A stretch of 64,000 bases of DNA from Bradyrhizobium daqingense (lineage in GTDB: Bacteria; Pseudomonadota; Alphaproteobacteria; Rhizobiales; Xanthobacteraceae), in assembly GCF_021044685.1 (NCBI RefSeq), contig NZ_CP088014.1:1426001-1490000 (forward strand), in the 5' to 3' direction. Below the pieces are notes generated by a model. That model worked only from the letters and a program-made list of their open reading frames with translations, was not told where the DNA came from and did no database searches. Position 1 is the first letter of the stretch; each line of letters begins with the position of its first letter. Position numbers and translations under genes: made by a program. This document shows, piece by piece, positions 35,452-44,699 of this stretch.

Positions 35452-36252
35452 TTATCTTTCCCCGAACACGCGATCTAGCGCCGCGTCATACGCCGCCTGC
35501 ACCAGCTCCGGATGCAGCTTGCCCAGCGCTTCCATCATCACACCGGAATTGATCTCGAGCACGCTCCACCTGCCATCCACGTGGACAAGGTCGATCGAGG
35601 CGAAAGCGATGCCGATGGCATGCGCAGCATCGATCGCGAGCTTCACGCATGCCGCGCGAACATCGTCCTCCGCCAGCAACACCGGCCTCGCGCCGGCATC
35701 GAGATTGTGCCGCCAATCTTTGCCGCGCTGCTTGCTGTAGACCACGAGGGGCGCATCATCGAGCAGCACCACGCGGACCTCGTCCTCGATCGCGACATAG
35801 GGCGAGATCACGAGGCCGGCGCTCATGGAAAAAACCTCGCCAACCGCGTGGTCGAGCTCCGCTTCCGTTGCCACCTTGAACACGGCGCGCCCCGAAGTCC
35901 CCTCGTTCGGCTTCACCACCACGCCTTGCGGATTCCGCGCGAGCAGCGACAGCATCTTCTCGCGCCAATCGGTGCCGGCGATTTGCGTGCCCAGCTTCGG
36001 GTCGAGGAAGAGATGATGGGCAATGCAAGGCACGCCCTCGAGCGCCAGTGCCTCGGCGGTGGCCGATTTGTCGTTGGCGAGGCGGTGCGCGATGGCGCTG
36101 TTGAGGCCGATGTCGTAGCCGAAGGCGAAGCGGCGCATCTCGCCCCGGCGCATCGCGATCAACCACCCGCCAGTTCGGACATCGACCGTGATGCCGTGCT
36201 CCGCGCAATAACGCCTGATCGCCTGGACGAAGATCCGCTCGCCGCCTGCCAT
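35452..36252 (-). CDS. ATP-grasp domain protein
   Basis: 266 residues from ATG 36252 (MAGGERIFVQAIRRYCAEHG); a frame start at 36,378 would add 42 non-conserved residues, so the start is uncertain. QGVVVKPNEGTSGRAVFKVA is the ATP-binding grasp loop, LVISPYVAIEDEVRVVLLDD the middle, and SIDLVHVDGRWSVLEINSGV carries the magnesium-binding Glu and Asn of the fold. It resembles RimK-like carboxylate-amine ligases. Substrates are unknown. It stands alone, divergent from fpr. Confidence 0.78.
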   Translation of the reverse strand: MAGGERIFVQAIRRYCAEHGITVDVRTGGWLIAMRRGEMRRFAFGYDIGLNSAIAHRLANDKSATAEALALEGVPCIAHHLFLDPKLGTQIAGTDWREKMLSLLARNPQGVVVKPNEGTSGRAVFKVATEAELDHAVGEVFSMSAGLVISPYVAIEDEVRVVLLDDAPLVVYSKQRGKDWRHNLDAGARPVLLAEDDVRAACVKLAIDAAHAIGIAFASIDLVHVDGRWSVLEINSGVMMEALGKLHPELVQAAYDAALDRVFGER

Positions 36253-36629
36253 GGTGATTGCCGTCGTTCCTGGCGCGGAAAGCCGCAAAAATGCGGGAAA
36301 TGGCGCCAAACCGGGGTGAAGATCAGAGCTATTCTTAATGAAATTCTTGCGAGCGCGATGGAAATTAAGTGCTGCCATCGAGCCCCGCGGGGAAAAGAAA
36401 TTGCCCGTCGCGCGCGCTCGGCAGCAAATTCGTTAATGATGCGCCCAATTCAGCCGAAATGCCGGTTTGATCGGCATCAATTGCATCCGAAACGAGGTTG
36501 ATTATTGGTCTCAATGGCGTAGATCACACACGCGAAATCCTCCGCCATGGCAAATGGTGCCCGCCCCGCAGTCAGGGGCCGGGCGACGCTGTTGCCCGAA
36601 AACCGCAAATATTCGGAATATCGAAAATC
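36253..36629. other. intergenic region between ATP-grasp gene and fpr
   Basis: 377 bases between two divergent starts. It probably holds both promoters. It includes a possible N-terminal extension of the ATP-grasp gene (36,253-36,378). The segment just before fpr is relatively AT-rich (CGCAAATATTCGGAATATCG). No RNA gene or strong hairpin is visible. Confidence 0.5.
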
Positions 36630-37403
36630 ATGAGCGCGTTTTACCGAGAGAAGGTTCTTTCCGTCCACCACTGGACCGATACGCTGTTCAGCTTCCGCGC
36701 CACGCGCGACACCGGCTTCCGGTTCCAGAACGGCCAGTTCGCCATGATCGGCCTCGAGGTCGATGGCCGCCCCTTGCTGCGCGCCTACAGCATGGCGAGC
36801 GCCAACCACGAGGAACAGCTCGAGTTCTTCTCGATCAAGGTCCAGGACGGTCCGCTGACCTCGCGCCTGCAGAAGATCAAGGAAGGCGACACCATCCTGG
36901 TCGGCCGCAAGGCGACCGGTACGCTGATCACCGACAATCTGATCCCCGGCAAGCGGCTGATGCTGCTCTCGACCGGCACCGGCCTTGCGCCGTTCGCGAG
37001 CCTGATCAAGGACCCCGAGGTCTACGACCAGTTCGACTCGATCGTGCTGGTGCATGGCTGCCGCCAGGTCTCCGAGCTCGCCTATGGCGAGAGACTGGTC
37101 GCTTCCTTGCGCGAAGACGAGCTGTTCGGCGAGCTGCTCGCGGACAAACTGATCTACTATCCGACCGTGACGCGCGAGCCGTTCAAGAACCGTGGCCGCA
37201 TCACCGACCTCATCAGCTCCGAGCAGATCTTCAACGATATCGGCCAAGGTCCGCTCGACATCGAAACCGACCGCATCATGATGTGCGGCAGCCCGGCGAT
37301 GCTCGAAGAGCTGAAGCAGATGTTCGAAGGCCGCGACTTCGTCGAGGGCAGCGGCAACAAGCCCGGCCATTTCGTGATCGAGAAGGCGTTCGTCGAGCGC
37401 TAA
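36630..37403 (+). CDS. fpr: ferredoxin--NADP reductase
   Basis: 257 residues from ATG 36630 (MSAFYREKVLSVHHWTDTLF), the canonical start of bacterial Fpr. FAD site: PLLRAYSMASANHEEQLEFF; NADP site: LMLLSTGTGLAPFASLIKDP and MMCGSPAMLEELKQMF; C-terminus GHFVIEKAFVER is typical of subclass I/II bacterial enzymes. It moves electrons between NADPH and ferredoxin or flavodoxin in the cytoplasm, often in oxidative-stress or iron responses. It is a single-gene unit with a hairpin 21 bases after the stop. Confidence 0.95.
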   Translation: MSAFYREKVLSVHHWTDTLFSFRATRDTGFRFQNGQFAMIGLEVDGRPLLRAYSMASANHEEQLEFFSIKVQDGPLTSRLQKIKEGDTILVGRKATGTLITDNLIPGKRLMLLSTGTGLAPFASLIKDPEVYDQFDSIVLVHGCRQVSELAYGERLVASLREDELFGELLADKLIYYPTVTREPFKNRGRITDLISSEQIFNDIGQGPLDIETDRIMMCGSPAMLEELKQMFEGRDFVEGSGNKPGHFVIEKAFVER

Positions 37404-37424
37404 GCCGCCTTCGTCCTCAGTTTC

Positions 37425-37444
37425 GTCCTGGCGAAGGCCAGGAC
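37425..37444. terminator. hairpin after fpr
   Basis: GTCCTGGC and GCCAGGAC are perfect complements around a GAAG loop, 21 bases after the fpr stop and before the convergent NTF2-like gene. There is no T-run, so it may instead be part of a short intergenic repeat. Confidence as a terminator is limited. Confidence 0.45.
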
Positions 37445-37519
37445 AGGATCCATATCCGCGTGTCGGGTATGGCGGCGCAGCAGCCGCGGGGAACGACGCT
37501 GACCGCCCAGGCAGCGAGC

Positions 37520-37903
37520 TCAGAACATGCCGTTCGGATTGGCTGCATGCTCGGGGATGACCTGCAGCACATCCCAATGTTCAACGATCTTTCCGTCGTC
37601 GTCGAGCCGGAAAATATCGATTCCCGCGTAATCGTGGTCTCCCGGCCAGTGCTGGAAGCAATGGAGAACGACGTACTCGTTCTCCGCCATGACCCGCTTT
37701 ATCTCGACCCGCTTGCCCGGCCACTCGCGAGCCATGCGCTCGAAATAATCGATGAAGCCCTTCTTTCCGGTTTCGACATGCGGATTGTGCTGGATGTACT
37801 CCTCGCCAACGAAGCGCGCGATGGCCTCGGCCGGCCGGCACGCGTTGAACATCAGCTCGTAGAAGGCGATCACATTCGCCTTGTTGCGTTCCAGATCGTG
37901 CAC
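37520..37903 (-). CDS. NTF2/SnoaL-like polyketide-cyclase-fold protein
   Basis: 127 residues from GTG 37903 ([20 protein letters not shown]), chosen because AAGGGAG lies six bases before it. [40 protein letters not shown] and [20 protein letters not shown] are the signature of the SnoaL-like family. Such proteins bind small hydrophobic molecules; some are isomerases or cyclases. Only 44 bases separate it from the RidA-family gene upstream, so the two are probably co-transcribed. Confidence 0.85.
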   Translation of the reverse strand: MHDLERNKANVIAFYELMFNACRPAEAIARFVGEEYIQHNPHVETGKKGFIDYFERMAREWPGKRVEIKRVMAENEYVVLHCFQHWPGDHDYAGIDIFRLDDDGKIVEHWDVLQVIPEHAANPNGMF

Positions 37904-37947
37904 GATACGCTCCCTTGCGAGATCACTGGCGACCAGGCGCGCTGAAT

Positions 37948-38340
37948 TCAGCCCGGGATACGCGCAGTGACCTTGATCTCGAAGTCGAACCCCGCGAGCC
38001 AATTGACGCCGATCGCCGTCCAATTCGGATAAGGCTCTTCCGGAAAGATCTCGCTTTTGACGGTCATGATCGTCGCGAACTGATTTTCCGGATCGGTGTG
38101 AAAGGTCGTCACGTCGACGATATCGTCAAGCCCGCATCCACCTGCTTTCAGGGTCGCCTCGAGATTCGCAAATGCCAGGCGGACCTGAGCCTCGAAATCC
38201 GGCTCGGGCGAGCCATCGCGGCGGCTGCCGACCTGGCCGGAGACGAACAGGAGATCACCCGATCTGATCGCTGCGGAATAGGCGTGCGACTTATAGAGGT
38301 CATGTCGGCCGGCGGGGAAAACAGCATCGCGCTTGGTCAT
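37948..38340 (-). CDS. RidA family protein
   Basis: 130 residues from ATG 38340 ([20 protein letters not shown]), AGGAG upstream. [40 protein letters not shown] and [11 protein letters not shown] are Rid-family motifs. The classic active-site Arg near the C-terminus is in doubt: the end reads [11 protein letters not shown], which retains an Arg in the expected region. Archetypal RidA hydrolyses reactive enamines/imines; other subfamilies act in catabolic operons. It is followed by the NTF2-like gene. Confidence 0.88.
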   Translation of the reverse strand: MTKRDAVFPAGRHDLYKSHAYSAAIRSGDLLFVSGQVGSRRDGSPEPDFEAQVRLAFANLEATLKAGGCGLDDIVDVTTFHTDPENQFATIMTVKSEIFPEEPYPNWTAIGVNWLAGFDFEIKVTARIPG

Positions 38341-38782
38341 GAGAAGTTCTCCTGTCGTGGAAGCCTTGAAGCGGCCGACAAGTTGAAGGCTGATGTTATG
38401 GCCTTTCTCTGGCGGCCCACCGCGTGCTGTGCCATCTCCGGGATCCGTCGCTGATGCTCGAGCGGCTAGCGGCGTCAGGCCGTCGCCGGGGCATCTCTGT
38501 TGGCGCTGGAAGCCGGAAACGGGGTGTTTCAGCCCCCGGCGCAAAGCCATTTCGCCCCGCCCCCTCTGTCCATCCCCCTGCTGCACCGCAAAACCCGTCC
38601 ATCCGGCTGATTGATTTGTCCTGGCCGAATTCGCTAGCCTGAAACAAGGGCCGCGTCATATCCGTATGACAGGCACAGGCGTATCGTACCGCCTCATGCT
38701 GGCGGGAGGATTGGGAATCGTGGCCGAGGACAACAAGACGCAGCAAGCTCCGAAACGCCTGCCGCTGGCGGAGGAGGGGATC
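38341..38782. other. intergenic region before the glutamate-synthase-like gene
   Basis: 442 bases between two divergent starts if the glutamate-synthase-like protein begins at 38,783. The last 117 bases can be read as a 39-residue extension of that protein (from 38,666), which has no clear ribosome site. The rest is non-coding and GC-rich. I see no RNA gene. Confidence 0.5.
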
Positions 38783-40408
38783 ATGGAAACCCTGCTGCTT
38801 CCTTTCTCGCCCCGCTTCATCGTGCTGACGATCTGCGCGGTCGTCACCGCGCTCTTGATCGGCATCGGTCTCGCAGACCGCAAGATCTTCGACATCATGC
38901 TGGTGCCGATCCTGATCTTCGGCGCGCTGACGCTGCTGGGGGTGCGCGATCTCCTGCAGAAGAGCCACGCGGTGCTGCGCAACTATCCGATCTCGGCGCA
39001 TATCCGCTTCCTGCTCGAAGAGATCCGCCCGGAGATGCGGCAATATTTTTTCGAGAGCGAGAAGGACGGCATGCCGTTCTCGCGCGATACCCGCTCGTTG
39101 GTCTATCAACGCGCCAAGATGGAGCTCGACAAGCGGCCGTTCGGCACCCAGGAGGATGTCTATCGCGAAGGCTACGAGTGGATGCATCACTCGGTCTCGC
39201 CGAAGGCGCATGCCAAGGAAAAATTCCGCGTCCTCATCGGCGGGCCGGATTGCGCAAAACCCTATTCGGCTTCCGTGTTCAACATCTCCGCGATGAGCTT
39301 CGGCGCGCTCAGCCCGAACGCCGTGCGGGCGCTCAATGCCGGGGCCAGGAAGGGCGGCTTCGCGCATGACACCGGCGAGGGCGGCGTCAGCCCCTATCAC
39401 CGCGAGATGGGCGGCGACATCATTTGGGAAATCGGCTCCGGCTATTTCGGCTGCCGTCATCTCGACGGCACCTTCGATCCGGAGGCGTTTGCGCGCGTCG
39501 CCGGCGACGAGCAGATCAAGATGGTCGAGCTCAAGGTCAGCCAGGGCGCCAAGCCCGGCCATGGCGGCGTGCTGCCGGCGGCGAAGGTCTCCGAGGAGAT
39601 CTCCAAGATCCGCGGCGTCGCGATGGGCGAGGATTGCATCTCGCCGGCATCGCACCGCGCGTTCTCCACCCCAGTTGGCATGATGCAGTTCATCGGCGAG
39701 ATGCGCCGCCTGTCCGGCGGCAAGCCGGCCGGATTCAAGCTGTGCGTCGGTCATCCCTGGGAATTCCTGGCGATCTGCAAGGCAATGATGGAGACCGGGA
39801 TCTATCCGGATTTCATCGTCGTCGACGGCAACGAGGGCGGCACTGGTGCTGCGCCGCTGGAATTCATGGACCATCTCGGCATGCCGATGCGCGAGGGCGT
39901 CAATTTCGTCCACAATGCGCTGGTCGGGATCAATGCGCGCGACCGCATCAAGATCGGCGCTTCCGGCAAGATCGCGACCGCCTTCGACATGGCGCGCGCG
40001 ATGGCGATCGGCGCCGACTATTGCAACTCGGCGCGCGGCTTCATGTTCTCGCTCGGCTGCATCCAGTCGCTGAGTTGCCACACCGACCGCTGCCCGACCG
40101 GGGTTGCGACGCAGGACCCGACGCGGGCGCGCGCGCTCTACGTGCCGCTCAAGATCGACCGCGTGCACAATTATCACCATGCGACGCTGCATTCGCTGAC
40201 CGAACTGATCGCCGCCGCCGGCCTCGAACATCCGCAGCAGCTGCGCCCGATCCATTTCACCCAGCGCACCTCGACCACGGACGTGCGCTCCTTCGCGCAG
40301 CTCTATCCGGCGCTGCGTCCGGGCGAGCTGCTCGAAGGCACCGAAGATCCGCGATTCCGCGACGCCTGGCGGATGGCGCGGGCCGAGACGTTCCAGCCCG
40401 CGCTGTGA
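38783..40408 (+). CDS. membrane-anchored FMN-binding glutamate synthase family protein
   Basis: 541 residues from ATG 38783 with GGAGGAGGGG upstream. Two N-terminal membrane helices (FIVLTICAVVTALLIGIGLA; IMLVPILIFGALTLLGV) precede a GltB-like FMN/iron-sulfur domain: NISAMSFGALSPNAVRALNA, KGGFAHDTGEGGVSPYHREM, VSQGAKPGHGGVLPAAKV, VVDGNEGGTGAAPLEFMDH, and a cysteine set SLGCIQSLSCHTDRCPTGVA that would bind a 3Fe-4S cluster. There is no glutaminase domain. The reaction of these stand-alone proteins is not established. Confidence 0.88.
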   Translation: METLLLPFSPRFIVLTICAVVTALLIGIGLADRKIFDIMLVPILIFGALTLLGVRDLLQKSHAVLRNYPISAHIRFLLEEIRPEMRQYFFESEKDGMPFSRDTRSLVYQRAKMELDKRPFGTQEDVYREGYEWMHHSVSPKAHAKEKFRVLIGGPDCAKPYSASVFNISAMSFGALSPNAVRALNAGARKGGFAHDTGEGGVSPYHREMGGDIIWEIGSGYFGCRHLDGTFDPEAFARVAGDEQIKMVELKVSQGAKPGHGGVLPAAKVSEEISKIRGVAMGEDCISPASHRAFSTPVGMMQFIGEMRRLSGGKPAGFKLCVGHPWEFLAICKAMMETGIYPDFIVVDGNEGGTGAAPLEFMDHLGMPMREGVNFVHNALVGINARDRIKIGASGKIATAFDMARAMAIGADYCNSARGFMFSLGCIQSLSCHTDRCPTGVATQDPTRARALYVPLKIDRVHNYHHATLHSLTELIAAAGLEHPQQLRPIHFTQRTSTTDVRSFAQLYPALRPGELLEGTEDPRFRDAWRMARAETFQPAL

Positions 40409-40500
40409 GCGCCTCGCGCTGCGCCATTGGTCCGGCCCCTACGAAATTCATCGCGAGCAGGGTTGGCGCTTAAGGTTTTGTTCAACTTTGGGTATATGTT

Positions 40501-40746
40501 ATGCCCATGGACGAGCGGCGCGAAAAAGCCAGACATCGCGTGCTGAAGGCCGGAACGATCGAGTTCGGCGGCGGCGCGATCGACTGCACCGTCCGTAACC
40601 TCTCCGACACCGGCGCCGCCCTCGACGTCACGACCCCCGTCGGCATTCCCGACCGTTTCACCCTGTTCGTCCAGGCCGACGGCACGCATCGGGCCTGCAC
40701 CGTGGTCTGGCGCAAGGAAAAGCGGATCGGCGTGAGGTTCGGGTGA
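40501..40746 (+). CDS. PilZ domain protein
   Basis: 81 residues, essentially one PilZ barrel. The c-di-GMP-binding RxxxR motif is RREKARHR near residue 6 and the second motif is NLSDTGAALDV (D/NxSxxG) near residue 33. WRKEKRIGVRFG closes the domain. It probably senses cyclic di-GMP and acts on motility or polysaccharide targets in trans. It is a short stand-alone gene, 92 bases after the glutamate-synthase-like gene. Confidence 0.88.
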   Translation: MPMDERREKARHRVLKAGTIEFGGGAIDCTVRNLSDTGAALDVTTPVGIPDRFTLFVQADGTHRACTVVWRKEKRIGVRFG

Positions 40747-40810
40747 GGCGAGGAGTTCAGCCCTGAGCGCGCCCCACAATCTCACGAGGAGAATTCAAGG
40801 GACTCACGTC

Positions 40811-42106
40811 TCACGCCGCCGCCTGCTCGCCCAACCTGCTCGCCAAAATCTTGTCGATCCGACGTCCGTCGAGATCGACCACCTCCATGTGCCAGCCGGC
40901 GAAATCGAAGGCGTCGCCGACATTGGGCAGCACGCTGAACTGTTGCAGTACGAGGCCCGCCACCGTGTTGTAGCGATGCGGCGGCAATTCGATGCCGAGC
41001 AGCTCACCGAACTCGTCGACCGGCATCCAGCCGGAGATCAGGAGCGAGTCGTCGTCGCGCCTGACATAGGCCGGCTCGGGCGGCCCTTCCTCGGAATGAA
41101 AGGCGCCGACGATCGATTCGAGGATATCGGCGGCGGTCACCATGCCTTCGAAGGCGCCGTATTCGTCGTAGACCAGGCCGACATGGACCGGCGCGGCTTT
41201 CAGGATGGCCAGCACGTCGCGCGCGTCTGCCGATGCCGGAATGCCGGGCGCCTCGCGCACCAGCGCGCGCAGATCCGGCGTGCGCGCGTGCATATGGGCG
41301 ACCAGCAGGTCCTTGGCCTGGAGCACGCCGATCGGCTTGTCGCGATCGCCGTCCGAGACGGGAAAGCGCGAATGCGGGCTCTTCGCGATGATGTCGCGAA
41401 TGGTCTCTGCATTGTCGCTCAGGTCGATCTCGTCGACCTCGGTGCGCGGCGTCATGACGGCGCCCACGGGACGATCGCCGAGCCGCATCACGCCGGCGAT
41501 CATCTCCTTCTCGCCGGGCTCGAGCACGCCCGCCGTCTCAGCCTCCTTGACGAGGTGATGGATCTCGTCCTCCGAGACCTTCTCCTCGGCGCTGCCGCCG
41601 CGACCGAGCAGCGTGAGGATCAGCCTGCCGGAGACGTCGAGCAGGAACACCAGCGGCAGCGAGATTCGCGCCAGCAAATGCATCGCGGGCGCGACCCTGA
41701 CCGCGATGCTCTCGGGATCGCGCAGCGCCACCTGTTTCGGCACCAGCTCGCCGACGATGAGCGTGGCGTAGGTGATGAGCGTGACGACGAGGCCGACGCC
41801 GACGATGTCGGCGATGCCCTTGGAGAGGCCGAACTCGAGCAGCCATTGCGTCAGGCGCTGCCCGAGCGTCGCGCCCGAGAATGCGCCGGAGAGGACGCCG
41901 ACCAGCGTGATGCCGATCTGGACAGTCGAGAGGAACTTGCCGGGATCGGCGGCTAGCGTCAGCGCCCGCTCGGCGCCGCGGACGCCCTTCGCCGCGAGCA
42001 GCGACAGCCGCGCCGGGCGCGACGACACCACGGCGAGCTCGGACATGGAGAGCAAGCCGTTGATGACGATCAGGACGACGACGATGACGAGTTCGACCGA
42101 GAGCAT
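40811..42106 (-). CDS. CNNM/HlyC-CorC family membrane protein (DUF21 + CBS)
   Basis: 431 residues from ATG 42106 (MLSVELVIVVVLIVINGLLS). The DUF21 membrane domain (about 1-190) has four helices and the STVQIGITLVGVLSGAFSGA motif. Two CBS domains follow (AVMTPRTEVDEIDLSDNAET; PVHVGLVYDEYGAFEGMVTA), and the C-terminal CorC/HlyC domain contains LLISGWMPVDEFGELLGIEL with GLVLQQFSVLPNVGD. Such proteins are linked to magnesium or cobalt export and regulated by adenine nucleotides. No strong ribosome site is seen at this start. Confidence 0.92.
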   Translation of the reverse strand: MLSVELVIVVVLIVINGLLSMSELAVVSSRPARLSLLAAKGVRGAERALTLAADPGKFLSTVQIGITLVGVLSGAFSGATLGQRLTQWLLEFGLSKGIADIVGVGLVVTLITYATLIVGELVPKQVALRDPESIAVRVAPAMHLLARISLPLVFLLDVSGRLILTLLGRGGSAEEKVSEDEIHHLVKEAETAGVLEPGEKEMIAGVMRLGDRPVGAVMTPRTEVDEIDLSDNAETIRDIIAKSPHSRFPVSDGDRDKPIGVLQAKDLLVAHMHARTPDLRALVREAPGIPASADARDVLAILKAAPVHVGLVYDEYGAFEGMVTAADILESIVGAFHSEEGPPEPAYVRRDDDSLLISGWMPVDEFGELLGIELPPHRYNTVAGLVLQQFSVLPNVGDAFDFAGWHMEVVDLDGRRIDKILASRLGEQAAA

Positions 42107-42350
42107 TGATGTTCCAGGGGGTAAGCGAGTGTGGCCGCACGGCGGCACTGGTCTGGATATAGGTATCCCAGTGGAAAATGCCGGTCATTGTGTCGCGTTC
42201 CGCGCTCCGTAGGAAGCGGTCGGCGGGCGCTGTTCGATCAAACCTGCGACGAGATGGCGCCCCCGCGGAACTACGGGCCTTTGCTTAACGGGCTCTTAGT
42301 GGGGGCCGGCTAGTTTTCCCGACATTTGCAGGATGTATTCGGGGACCAGG

Positions 42351-44423
42351 ATGCGGATCGGAAAGCTTTTTGCGCTGTCGATGCTGACGGTGACGGTGTT
42401 TGCAATCATCCTCGGCGCTGAGGTGCTCATCCCCCAGACGCGGATCTTCGCGAACCGCTCCGATGCGATCAAGACCGTCGATGCCTTTGGTGCGACGCTG
42501 ATGGCCAGCCAGCACGTCGCCAGCCTGCGCGCCCCCTATATCGGCCCGATCTTCCAGGAAGCGGCCGCGAGCCAGGCTCAGCTCGAAGCCGCCGCGAAGG
42601 CGACGAAAGCCGCCGAGGCGGGCTTCGAGGCCGCAAGGCGCGCCGTCATGGTGCTGGATGACGGTGCAGCGATCAGCGAAAATCTCGACCGTGCCGCGCG
42701 GCGGCTGAAGGACATCACCACGGCGGCCGATCGCGCGATGGGCGTCGCTCTGGCTGCGCGCGACAGCGCCGCAACCAAGGGCTTCCTGCCCGGTGTTGCC
42801 GAGGTGCTCGCCGCTCTCGAGCCGGTCATGAACCGGCTCGAAGCGAAGGTGATCAATGCCGATTCCTCGCTTGCGGCGCTGCTCAGCCTGGCGCGGACGG
42901 CGCAGGATCTGCGGGTGTCCGCCGGCAGCCGGGCCGCCACGCTGTCGCCGGCGCTGTCCGCACGCCGCCCGCTGACGGCGGCCGAATTGTCGCTCATGGA
43001 TCGCATGCAGGGCCGCGTCGAGGCCAACCGCGAGCGCATCGAGGCCGGCATCGCGCAGCTCGGAAACCCCTCCCGCATCGCGACCGCGCTGAAGGCGGCA
43101 AATGAGTCCTATTTCGGATCCGCAGCGGGTGCCGTGGATAAGGAAATTCCCGCAGCCCGGAGTGACGGCAAGTACAGCGCCACCGCCGACGAGCTCGCGA
43201 AGGTGATCGTGCCCGCGATCCAGATGTTCTACGGCGTCCGCGACGCCGCGCTGGCGGAAGCAGCCGAGCGCGCTTCGGCTGCGCGCGATGGTGCGCTGGC
43301 GATGCTCGCCCTCGCGGGCGTGGTGGTGCTGGCACTGCTCGGCACGCTCGCCGGTGTGACCATGATGCTGCGCAGCCGCGTGGTGACGCCGCTGGCGAAG
43401 ATCGCCGACGTGATCGGAACGCTTGCCGCCGGACAGCACGAGGTCGAGATTCCCGCGACGGGCCGCAACGAGATCGGCCAGGTCGCGGGCTCGCTCCGCC
43501 ACTTCAAGGATTCGTTCGCCGCCAAGAAGGCGGCCGACGAGGCCGCCGCGGTCGAAGCCGAGGCGAAGCTCCGCCGCAGCCAGCGCATGGACCAGATCGC
43601 GCGCGAGTTCGAAGCCATGATCGGCGACGTGATCAATACCGTGTCGTCGGCATCGTCGGAGCTGGAAGTCTCGGCGGGAACGCTGACGAACACGGCCGAT
43701 CAATCGGAAAAGGTCACCGCCACCGTCGCGGCCGCCTCCGAGCAGGCCTCCACCAACGTGCAGACCGTTGCGGCCGCTGCGGAGGAGATGGCTTCGTCGG
43801 TCGACGAGATCAGCCGCCAGGTGCAGGATTCCGCGCGCATCGCCGGTGAGGCGGTGCAGCAGGCCAGCCGCACCAACGATCATGTCGGCGAGCTCGCCAA
43901 GGCGGCGGGCCGGATCGGCGACGTCGTCGAGCTCATCAGCCAGATCGCGGGCCAGACCAATCTTCTGGCCCTCAATGCCACCATCGAGGCGGCGCGCGCC
44001 GGCGAGGCCGGTCGCGGCTTCGCCGTCGTCGCCTCCGAGGTCAAGGCGCTCGCCGAACAGACCGCCAAGGCCACCGGCGAGATCAGCCAGCAGATCTCGG
44101 GCATCCAGACCGCGACCGAGGATTCCGTCGGCGCCATCAAGTCGATCAGCGACACCATCTCTCGCATGTCGGAGATTGCCTCCGCGATCGCCGCGGCCGT
44201 CGAAGAGCAGGGCGCAGCGACGCGCGAGATCTCCCGCAACGTGCAGCAGGCCGCCCGCGGCACCCAGCAGGTCTCCGCCAGCATCGTCGACGTGCAGCGC
44301 GGCGCGAGCCAGACCGGATCCGCCTCCGCCAATGTCTTGACCTCGGCGAGGTCGCTGTCCGGCGAGAGCAGCCGCCTCAAGGTCGAGGTCGGCAAATTCC
44401 TCGACGCGATCCGCGCGGCGTAG
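42351..44423 (+). CDS. methyl-accepting chemotaxis protein
   Basis: 690 residues from ATG 42351 (42,333 is an alternative). TM1 is [20 protein letters not shown]; a long helical periplasmic domain follows; TM2 is [20 protein letters not shown] near residue 325. A HAMP domain ([20 protein letters not shown]) links to the signalling domain, whose hairpin tip reads [20 protein letters not shown] then [20 protein letters not shown]. It relays ligand binding to CheA/CheW. The C-terminus lacks a CheR-binding pentapeptide. The ligand is unknown. Confidence 0.95.
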   Translation: MRIGKLFALSMLTVTVFAIILGAEVLIPQTRIFANRSDAIKTVDAFGATLMASQHVASLRAPYIGPIFQEAAASQAQLEAAAKATKAAEAGFEAARRAVMVLDDGAAISENLDRAARRLKDITTAADRAMGVALAARDSAATKGFLPGVAEVLAALEPVMNRLEAKVINADSSLAALLSLARTAQDLRVSAGSRAATLSPALSARRPLTAAELSLMDRMQGRVEANRERIEAGIAQLGNPSRIATALKAANESYFGSAAGAVDKEIPAARSDGKYSATADELAKVIVPAIQMFYGVRDAALAEAAERASAARDGALAMLALAGVVVLALLGTLAGVTMMLRSRVVTPLAKIADVIGTLAAGQHEVEIPATGRNEIGQVAGSLRHFKDSFAAKKAADEAAAVEAEAKLRRSQRMDQIAREFEAMIGDVINTVSSASSELEVSAGTLTNTADQSEKVTATVAAASEQASTNVQTVAAAAEEMASSVDEISRQVQDSARIAGEAVQQASRTNDHVGELAKAAGRIGDVVELISQIAGQTNLLALNATIEAARAGEAGRGFAVVASEVKALAEQTAKATGEISQQISGIQTATEDSVGAIKSISDTISRMSEIASAIAAAVEEQGAATREISRNVQQAARGTQQVSASIVDVQRGASQTGSASANVLTSARSLSGESSRLKVEVGKFLDAIRAA

Positions 44424-44517
44424 AATTCAGCGATAGCTAACGCTGCCTAGTCCCATTCCGAGGAGTCGGCGATGCTGGCGCCTCCGCCTGACCATTTGAT
44501 GTTGCGGCAACGGTGCA

Positions 44518-44664
44518 CTCCCTCTCCCGCTTGCGGGAGAGGGTCGGGGAGACGTTGTTTCCGCGCTGGGACAATCCCCGAGCGGAGAAAGCCCTCAGCG
44601 GGCCGCGGGACGATGCTTCGCATCGCCCTGGCGCGCCGACCTCTCCCGCGAGCGGGAGAGGTGA
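44518..44664. repeat. intergenic repeat with CTCTCCCGC hairpins
   Basis: Two near-identical self-complementary elements stand at its ends: CTCTCCCGCTTGCGGGAGAG (44,522-44,541) and CTCTCCCGCGAGCGGGAGAG (44,641-44,660). The 100 bases between contain GGGACGATGCTTCGCATCGCCC, another hairpin. It separates the chemoreceptor from the convergent porin gene, fills most of the 276-base gap, and may end both transcripts. Confidence 0.85.
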
Positions 44665-44699
44665 ACCACGGCCGCACCGCCTCGAGGATCGAACGGTGC

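Noticed and set aside
38396..40255. A 619-codon open frame on the minus strand
   Set aside because: It lies opposite the glutamate-synthase-like gene, which has clear FMN and iron-sulfur motifs; the antisense frame shows only low-complexity Arg/Ala/Asp-rich sequence typical of GC-rich shadows.
42285..43883. A 532-codon minus-strand frame across the chemoreceptor gene
   Set aside because: It is an antisense shadow of the conserved MCP domains with no recognisable motif.
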